DNA of 37,852 nt, from positions 1-37,852 of the IMG/VR virus record IMGVR_UViG_3300035228_001001. The stretch is one strand, 5' to 3'. Below are positions 32,544-37,852 of this stretch, one piece after another. The DNA is from a virus. The notes beneath the pieces were generated by a model. That model was not told where the DNA came from and made no database searches. It saw only the letters and a list, made by a program, of their open reading frames with translations. Numbering within the stretch: the stretch's first letter is position 1; each line of letters begins with the position of its first letter. The translations under genes and the position numbers were made by a program.

Positions 32544-33053
32544 ATGCCCAACCAACTTAAAACCCTAGATTCAGTAGGTGGTTTTTCCATTGATAAAACC
32601 GTTCTTGTAAATGAGACAAAAGATATTAAGAATGTGAATTCTTTAGAAGTAAAGAATTCTTTTTTTGATGATAGTTCTACATCACATTATATTTTGAGAG
32701 GTATCAATACTTCAACTCTGTCATTAGATGACTCTAATAGTATTATTGAGTTACCATCAAATACTATCAATTTTGTGGAATCCCAGATTATTGCAGTCAA
32801 TGATAATGCGTCTGGCATTCTGTCACAAAAGTTGGAAACAGCATTATCAGTTGATGCTTCTGGAATAGTTACAGAACTATCTGGAATGACAACTGTTATT
32901 AGAGATGGTATTCCACTTGGAGAGACTTGGAATATTACTCCATTTACAGTAGGTGTGGCAAATCGTTTTAGTTATACCACAACTAGAGCAGGAACAATCC
33001 GTACAGTAAAGTGGGTGGCATACGTAAAAGTTGTTAGCATTGCCTGGGCTTAG
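32544..33053 (+). CDS. Small virion-associated protein, 169 aa
   Basis: The protein starts six bases after the 1486-aa gene. It opens with LDSVGGFSIDKTVLVNETKD, followed by beta-strand-rich sequence with repeated short polar turns (SHYILRGINTSTLSLDDS; ASGILSQKLETALSVDASG). It closes with a hydrophobic, aromatic segment (TVKWVAYVKVVSIAWA). The style matches small fibre or fibre-accessory proteins that sit beside fibre genes in marine T4-like phages. I do not recognise a named domain. There is no signal peptide. A late promoter motif overlaps the region just after its stop. Confidence 0.75.
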   Translation: MPNQLKTLDSVGGFSIDKTVLVNETKDIKNVNSLEVKNSFFDDSSTSHYILRGINTSTLSLDDSNSIIELPSNTINFVESQIIAVNDNASGILSQKLETALSVDASGIVTELSGMTTVIRDGIPLGETWNITPFTVGVANRFSYTTTRAGTIRTVKWVAYVKVVSIAWA

Positions 33054-33055
33054 TG

Positions 33056-33062
33056 CTAAATA
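33056..33062 (+). promoter_or_regulatory. Late promoter motif (CTAAATA)
   Basis: CTAAATA lies 38 bases before the ATG at 33101, in a 47-base gap that also contains AATATAGTCA. It would start a separate late message for the last, incomplete gene. The same CTAAATA form occurs at 1503-1509. Confidence 0.5.
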
Positions 33063-33100
33063 GAGAAAGGGAATAATATAGTCAGCAGGCTGGATAGAAG

Positions 33101-36100
33101 ATGAGCTTTAAGTTTAATTCTGACAAAGAGCAAATTAGGGCTAACGCACCTTCTGTGCTTGGAGATAGTCAATTCACTATAAGATCTGGAACCAGTTCAG
33201 ATGAAAAAGAGGTATTAAGAACCCTCTTAGATCCAACAACGAAATTACCTCGTGTTGGTATCAATAGAACTGGTAGCAGAATTGATAGAATTGCCGTAGT
33301 CAACCAAGGAAGTGGGTATACGGTACAACCAACCGTTACTATTTCTGCTCCAACTGATGTTAATGGCGTTCAAGCTTTGGCATCAGCTTCTTTATCTGCT
33401 GAGGGAAGACTTGCTGGCATCCTAATTGATAACCCTGGAAATGGATATACTTCTGCTCCTGCAATAAGTATTACTGGCGGCAATGGTGCTGGTGCAACTG
33501 CACAAGTATTTCTAGATACTGTTGACTTTGAACTTGATATCAACGGTGCTATTAGAACATCTACGTCTATCATTTCTGATACGGCGCGAATTCTAAACCT
33601 GGATATCGATAACCTCGTTACTCCAGACGCTCAATATAGAGCACCAAACTTAAAAACATTTGTAAACAATACTGGTACTCCTTGGTCTCCAGATAGACTG
33701 ATTCAACAAAATACGTTTGTTTACCGTGGACCAAACGTATACCAAGCAATGACGGTTGGTACTACATCATCCGACCCACTTGATCCACCACTCCATATTG
33801 ATGGAGAAGTAATAAACGGTAATGCATTAGACGAACCAACTCCTGGTGTACTTTTTAAACACGTTGGTTTTCGTGTAAGCGATGAAAACGAAGTATACTA
33901 CAATGAAACTGGTCAAGCAGGTCTCTATCCAAGATCTATCACTCCGCTATTAGGTGATAAGTCTGACAAGATTGCAACCACTGAATACGTCCTGAACCTA
34001 GCAACAAATGACGTTGGTGGTCGTATCTACGTTTCACAACAAATTGGTAATGACGAGAACGATGGTCGTTCGGCAGTTGCTCCCGTTAGAACAATTAAGA
34101 GAGCATGTCAGTTGGCATGGGCAACTCCTGGTGTCAAGGAGACCGTTATTGTTTCTGGCGGTGATTACACAGAAAACAACCCAATTTCAATCCCACCAGA
34201 TGCATCTGTTGTTGGTGACAACCTACGTTTGGTTATCATCCGCCCTTCCAATCCAAGAAAGCATATATTTAAATTTGGCGATAAGAACTACGTTACTGGT
34301 GTAACCTATCGCGACCAAGTTGATTCTGATGGTTTCTCCACATTTACGTGGGACTTTGCTATGGTCTTTGACGACAAGCAAAGAGTTACATATGATTATG
34401 ATACTAACGGAGATTTCAAAACTCAATTCCCAATCGGTCACCAAGTTTTTGGTGATAATATTTTCCGTGCAACTTACCAGTCAAATGGTGGTCTAAACAA
34501 CTTAGTTGCTGGATTGGAACTTAGAGGTGTTAATGCTGGTGGTATTGTTAGAACTCAAGCTGTTGCATATAACGAAACTACAGGAAATTCAGCATTTCAG
34601 TCAGGTACTTTCGATTATGTACTAGTTTCTGGTTCTGTAACAGCTGGTGAAACTTTAGTATTTGGTGGTGCAAATAGTGAAAGATTCCAACCAAATACTG
34701 CATATGAGATTGGAACTATTGTCTGGACAGAAGAGCATGTCTACAATGTATCCGTTGCAGGTACTTCTGGAGAGAATAACCCAACTCACGATTCTGGTGG
34801 AGCAAATAATGGACCAGACACCCTGGAGTTTACTTACATAAGAGATACATACTCTCTTGTCACAACTGACATCCTATCAATTAGAGCTGAGGGTGAGGTT
34901 GTTTCTGTTGATGAAGATATCATATCAGTTCTTCCTATTACCAGAATTGATTTCTCATTGCAAGGAGATCCAAGCGTTGCTACTGGTGGTTTTGGTGATA
35001 ATGGAAGCCCTGAAGATCTAGGTGGTATCGTCTTTTACACAAACCCACTAGTAGAAGATGATAACATTCATGACTTTAAAGAAGGTCAAGAAATCGAGAT
35101 TGCTGGTTTATCTACGAGTTCTCCCGACCTATCATTCTTGATGGGTAAGCATAGGATCTATAAAGTTATTGAAGATCCCGATGGTAGATCTAGACGTTTT
35201 GTTATTCCAAAGAAAGATCTTAGTCTAACAAACAACAACTATGATCCTGGTCAGTTTGCACAGGTAACAAACTATTCCAAGTCTGTAACTCTATCTCTGC
35301 TCAACTCACCATTCAAATTCAACGAAGCAACACCAGTTGCCAGAAGATATCAGGATGCTGTAAACCAGATCAGAAATAACAGAGAATTTATTGCTGACGA
35401 GGTTGTCTCCAAGATCAATGATCAGTTTAAGAAAGAATATTATTCAATCTATGATATTGGTGGTGGTGGTGGATTTGACTTCAAGATTTTCCTTGGCACG
35501 TCTAGATTTGTCCACACTTACGTCAGTGGTGGCACTGTAACTTATGGCGCAACCACATATAATATCACAAATTTTGTATATGATAATTTTATTACTGGCA
35601 CAGCAACGGTAACTATTGACAATGGTCTTGCTGTAGCAGTCGAAGATGATATTGTTCAGATTGCAGATATCTTACTTGAATGTAGTATTGATGGTGTAAC
35701 AACTCAAAAAGTATATCCAAGTTTCAGCATTCCTGTAAGTGATGAAAAGTGCCGCAGAGACGTTAAGCACTTTATAAATGCTATCACTGCTGACCTTGAA
35801 TTTGGTAGCAACCATAATGTAATCAATGCTGCTAAGAGATACATTGATGGTACAAATACAGAAATTGACTTTGTAAATAATGAGATCATTCAAACTGTCC
35901 GTGCTTTAGAATATGCACGCGAGTTAATGATTTTCGCTATGAGGAAGTGGAGAACTGCTGATGGTCTAGTAACAGATCCAATTTATACTCCAGTATACTC
36001 TAGCGTACCACGGTATTTTGACCCAACTGTTATTGATGATTTGTCTGTTGGTGGTGCATGTAATAATGTTAAATCTTCAATCGACACACTTGCGTATCTA

Positions 36101-37852
36101 TTTGTAGATGTTCTTGCAAACGATGCTTCTGGAACATATCTAGATGCTGCATATCTAATTGCTAGAAATAGAGATCATATTGCTGACGAGGCATATAGAT
36201 CTGCTATTGTTCAATACCCATCACTGGGTCTGTCTAACATTGATGAGCGTAAGTGTCGTAGAGATATCAACTATATTCTCAATGGTTTACTAAGAGACCT
36301 TGTTCTTGGTGGTAATTTTGGTATTGTTAATGCAGCAGAATCTTACTATACAGGAACTCAACTTACAGGTGTTCCACAGAGTGAGCTTGGTCCCACAATT
36401 TATGCATTCAATCAGGTAAGAGACCTCTGTATTGAAGCAATGAGGAACTGGAAGACAGCAACTGGAAACCCAGTTACTGCTACATACACACCAATTCCCC
36501 AGTTTACTGATGCTACCATCTTGGCAAATCCTGATGGAACTCCCATCAAGACTATAACTCCAACTGATGCTACTTATGATCCCGCCAATGGCGATTTTGT
36601 AATGACATTTGCCAATGCTCATGGAATAACCACAAGCGATTTTATTAGACTTCAATTAGAATCTTTTGTGTTCACCTGTGGCATGGATGGTGACAAGACA
36701 GAGCACTACTTACCAGAAGCAGATCAACCAGCTGGAACACAATTACTACAAGTTCAATCAGTAACCACAAACACAATTACTCTTGATGTAGGTACTTCTG
36801 GACCAAATGTTACATTTGATCCAACTGATGCTACTTATGATCCTGCTACTGGCAATTTTACAATTGAGATTGGTACTCACACACTTTCTGCTGGGGAAGG
36901 TGTTGTTCTTGCTGACAATAGCTTCACGTTTGAGTGTGCTATGGATGGATATGATTCTCAGAAAACATATCCACGTCCTGGAATTGATCCATTTGCAGGA
37001 AGATCTATTCCGATCTCAACAGCAACTGAAACTTCAATTACTCTTAATGTAGGTGCTTCTGGTCCTAATAAGTATTTCACACCAACTGCAGCAGACTACA
37101 GTCCCACGACAGGTTTGATGACCGTCACTGTTGGTCAGCATGGTCTTGGTGTTGGACGTAGTGTTGTTCTTGAGGACAACTCGTTCACCTTTACCTGTCT
37201 AACTGATCCTGCTGATCCTAAGACATATCCACGTCCTGGACAAGATCCATTTGCTGGTAAGTCTATTGCTATTACTAGTGTTGGTTCCACTCAGCATACA
37301 GCAACTGATGCTCCTTACGATGCTACCAGTGGCGTTATCACATTCACTGTTGTTGGACATGGTTTCTCAAATGGAGATTATGTTAAAATTGATGATGGAT
37401 CTCTTACATATACTTGTGATTTAGACGGCAACACTGTTCAAAAGTCTTATCCTCGTGCTGCTTACGATTATCCATCAGGTCGTTGGATGGAGATCTCTGG
37501 AGTAACTACAGATACGTTCCAAATTAATGTTGGACCTTCTCCTTACACTGGCGCACATGCATTCGTAAGTGCTCTTCCCAATGGTATTGATCGTCAAGAT
37601 GGAACGTTTACATTACAGGTTGGTACATCTTCCGATACCACTGACCACACATTTGTAAGTGCTACCACCAACGCTATCAAGCATGAACCACAATCTGTCC
37701 ATCAGTTTGTAAATGCTTCTGCTGCTGCGGTAATACATTCGCCACAATCCAACCATACATTTAGGCGTGTCACAGAAAACAATGTAGTTGCTGCATATTC
37801 TTCGGGTACATCTTCTCAATGTGCAAACGTAGAAGCATCTATTGCAACATCA
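33101..37852 (+). CDS. Beta-helix / tail-fibre-like structural protein, N-terminal 1584 aa (runs off the window)
   Basis: The frame is open from ATG 33101 (MSFKFNSDKEQIRANAPSVL) to the last base, with no stop. Residues about 60-140 hold two GSGY repeats (NQGSGYTVQPTVTI; NPGNGYTSAPAISITGG). At about 305-430 a parallel beta-helix-like domain begins with IYVSQQIGNDENDG, APVRTIKRA and GDYTENNPISIPPD, the pattern of phage pectate-lyase-like fibre domains; no catalytic residues can be assigned. An AGTSGENNPTH segment is near 553. Two helical modules (DAVNQIRNNREFIADE at 752 with EKCRRD; DAAYLIARNRDHIADE at 1015 with RKCRRD) repeat modules of the gp7-like protein. Four tandem YPRPG-type repeats cover about 1154-1482. 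It is probably a host-facing fibre or appendage. Confidence 0.82.
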   Translation, partial: MSFKFNSDKEQIRANAPSVLGDSQFTIRSGTSSDEKEVLRTLLDPTTKLPRVGINRTGSRIDRIAVVNQGSGYTVQPTVTISAPTDVNGVQALASASLSAEGRLAGILIDNPGNGYTSAPAISITGGNGAGATAQVFLDTVDFELDINGAIRTSTSIISDTARILNLDIDNLVTPDAQYRAPNLKTFVNNTGTPWSPDRLIQQNTFVYRGPNVYQAMTVGTTSSDPLDPPLHIDGEVINGNALDEPTPGVLFKHVGFRVSDENEVYYNETGQAGLYPRSITPLLGDKSDKIATTEYVLNLATNDVGGRIYVSQQIGNDENDGRSAVAPVRTIKRACQLAWATPGVKETVIVSGGDYTENNPISIPPDASVVGDNLRLVIIRPSNPRKHIFKFGDKNYVTGVTYRDQVDSDGFSTFTWDFAMVFDDKQRVTYDYDTNGDFKTQFPIGHQVFGDNIFRATYQSNGGLNNLVAGLELRGVNAGGIVRTQAVAYNETTGNSAFQSGTFDYVLVSGSVTAGETLVFGGANSERFQPNTAYEIGTIVWTEEHVYNVSVAGTSGENNPTHDSGGANNGPDTLEFTYIRDTYSLVTTDILSIRAEGEVVSVDEDIISVLPITRIDFSLQGDPSVATGGFGDNGSPEDLGGIVFYTNPLVEDDNIHDFKEGQEIEIAGLSTSSPDLSFLMGKHRIYKVIEDPDGRSRRFVIPKKDLSLTNNNYDPGQFAQVTNYSKSVTLSLLNSPFKFNEATPVARRYQDAVNQIRNNREFIADEVVSKINDQFKKEYYSIYDIGGGGGFDFKIFLGTSRFVHTYVSGGTVTYGATTYNITNFVYDNFITGTATVTIDNGLAVAVEDDIVQIADILLECSIDGVTTQKVYPSFSIPVSDEKCRRDVKHFINAITADLEFGSNHNVINAAKRYIDGTNTEIDFVNNEIIQTVRALEYARELMIFAMRKWRTADGLVTDPIYTPVYSSVPRYFDPTVIDDLSVGGACNNVKSSIDTLAYLFVDVLANDASGTYLDAAYLIARNRDHIADEAYRSAIVQYPSLGLSNIDERKCRRDINYILNGLLRDLVLGGNFGIVNAAESYYTGTQLTGVPQSELGPTIYAFNQVRDLCIEAMRNWKTATGNPVTATYTPIPQFTDATILANPDGTPIKTITPTDATYDPANGDFVMTFANAHGITTSDFIRLQLESFVFTCGMDGDKTEHYLPEADQPAGTQLLQVQSVTTNTITLDVGTSGPNVTFDPTDATYDPATGNFTIEIGTHTLSAGEGVVLADNSFTFECAMDGYDSQKTYPRPGIDPFAGRSIPISTATETSITLNVGASGPNKYFTPTAADYSPTTGLMTVTVGQHGLGVGRSVVLEDNSFTFTCLTDPADPKTYPRPGQDPFAGKSIAITSVGSTQHTATDAPYDATSGVITFTVVGHGFSNGDYVKIDDGSLTYTCDLDGNTVQKSYPRAAYDYPSGRWMEISGVTTDTFQINVGPSPYTGAHAFVSALPNGIDRQDGTFTLQVGTSSDTTDHTFVSATTNAIKHEPQSVHQFVNASAAAVIHSPQSNHTFRRVTENNVVAAYSSGTSSQCANVEASIATS
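36560..37545 (+). repeat. Four tandem in-frame repeats (about 87 codons each) in the last gene
   Basis: Repeat starts, marked by CCAACTGATG or its variants, lie at 36560, 36821, 37082 and 37301. The first two intervals are exactly 261 bases (87 codons) and the third is 219 bases. Bases 36560-36582 and 36821-36843 are identical. At protein level each unit has YDPxxG, HGxxxGxxVxLxDxSFTFTC and a YPRPGxDPFAGxSI core (weaker in unit 1 and shortened in unit 4), ending in ITLNVGxSGP. Confidence 0.85.

Noticed and set aside
33071-33084. AATATAGTCA before the last gene as a sigma70 promoter
   Set aside because: There is a -10-like TATAGT but no acceptable -35 at normal spacing; the CTAAATA late motif explains expression better.
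34008-34304. 98-codon plus-strand frame inside the last gene
   Set aside because: It is out of frame with the large open frame, which continues through it with recognisable beta-helix motifs.
36290-36655. 121-codon minus-strand frame rich in Cys and Ser
   Set aside because: It is the antisense of the duplicated helical module and of the first tandem repeat in the last gene. Ser/Cys richness is typical of reverse reading of such codons.
36560-37545. Regularly spaced repeats considered as a CRISPR-like array
   Set aside because: Repeats are long, in frame, diverged at protein level and lie inside an open gene. There are no short unique spacers.

Overview
The window looks like part of the genome of a T4-like cyanomyovirus, a phage of marine Synechococcus or Prochlorococcus. 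All supported genes are on the + strand. The evidence is a baseplate cluster in T4 order (25, 6, 7-like, 8), T4-type late promoter motifs (TATAAATA, GATAAATA, CTAAATA) in front of the structural operons, and a set of very large marine-phage structural proteins. No tRNA, rRNA, insertion sequence or CRISPR array was seen.

Region 1 (1-1450) is compositionally different, clearly more GC-rich by eye than the rest. It begins with about 230 bases full of small hairpins. Five short genes follow. The first four each have their own -10-like element close upstream, and the fifth is coupled by a GTGA overlap. The fifth encodes a HicA-type RNase-toxin-like protein with no recognisable HicB. These are probably early or accessory genes. 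Region 2 (1500-4200) begins at a late promoter with a leader hairpin. It holds a short ORF overlapping a coiled-coil protein, an unrecognised 309-aa protein translationally coupled to a PAAR spike-tip protein, a sigma70-like promoter, a 49-aa very basic protein, a 221-aa conserved-type unknown and a 57-aa protein.

Region 3 (4200-19640) is the baseplate wedge: gp25, gp6, a 3774-aa protein and an enlarged gp8. The 3774-aa protein keeps the T4 gp7 C-terminal signatures, but they are separated by roughly 1,600 residues of inserted beta-rich modules, including a YHYH-like domain. A strong intrinsic terminator and a new late promoter follow gp8. Region 4 (19700-37852) encodes a 2712-aa DUF4815-like structural protein, a 68-aa coiled-coil protein, a 1486-aa fibre-like protein, a 169-aa protein, and at least 1584 residues of a beta-helix/tail-fibre-like protein that runs off the window.

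The most striking feature is a shared library of modules reused within and between the large virion proteins. It includes GSGY beta repeats, a DAANLI/CxRDI helical module, a 'GM.IS..G..LPDGT' module, a DGVLQ-P module, a DEII module, degenerate cupredoxin-like segments and YPRPG tandem repeats. The gp7-like and gp8 proteins appear to be T4 core folds into which these modules were inserted. I read this as adhesin or baseplate elaboration by module shuffling.
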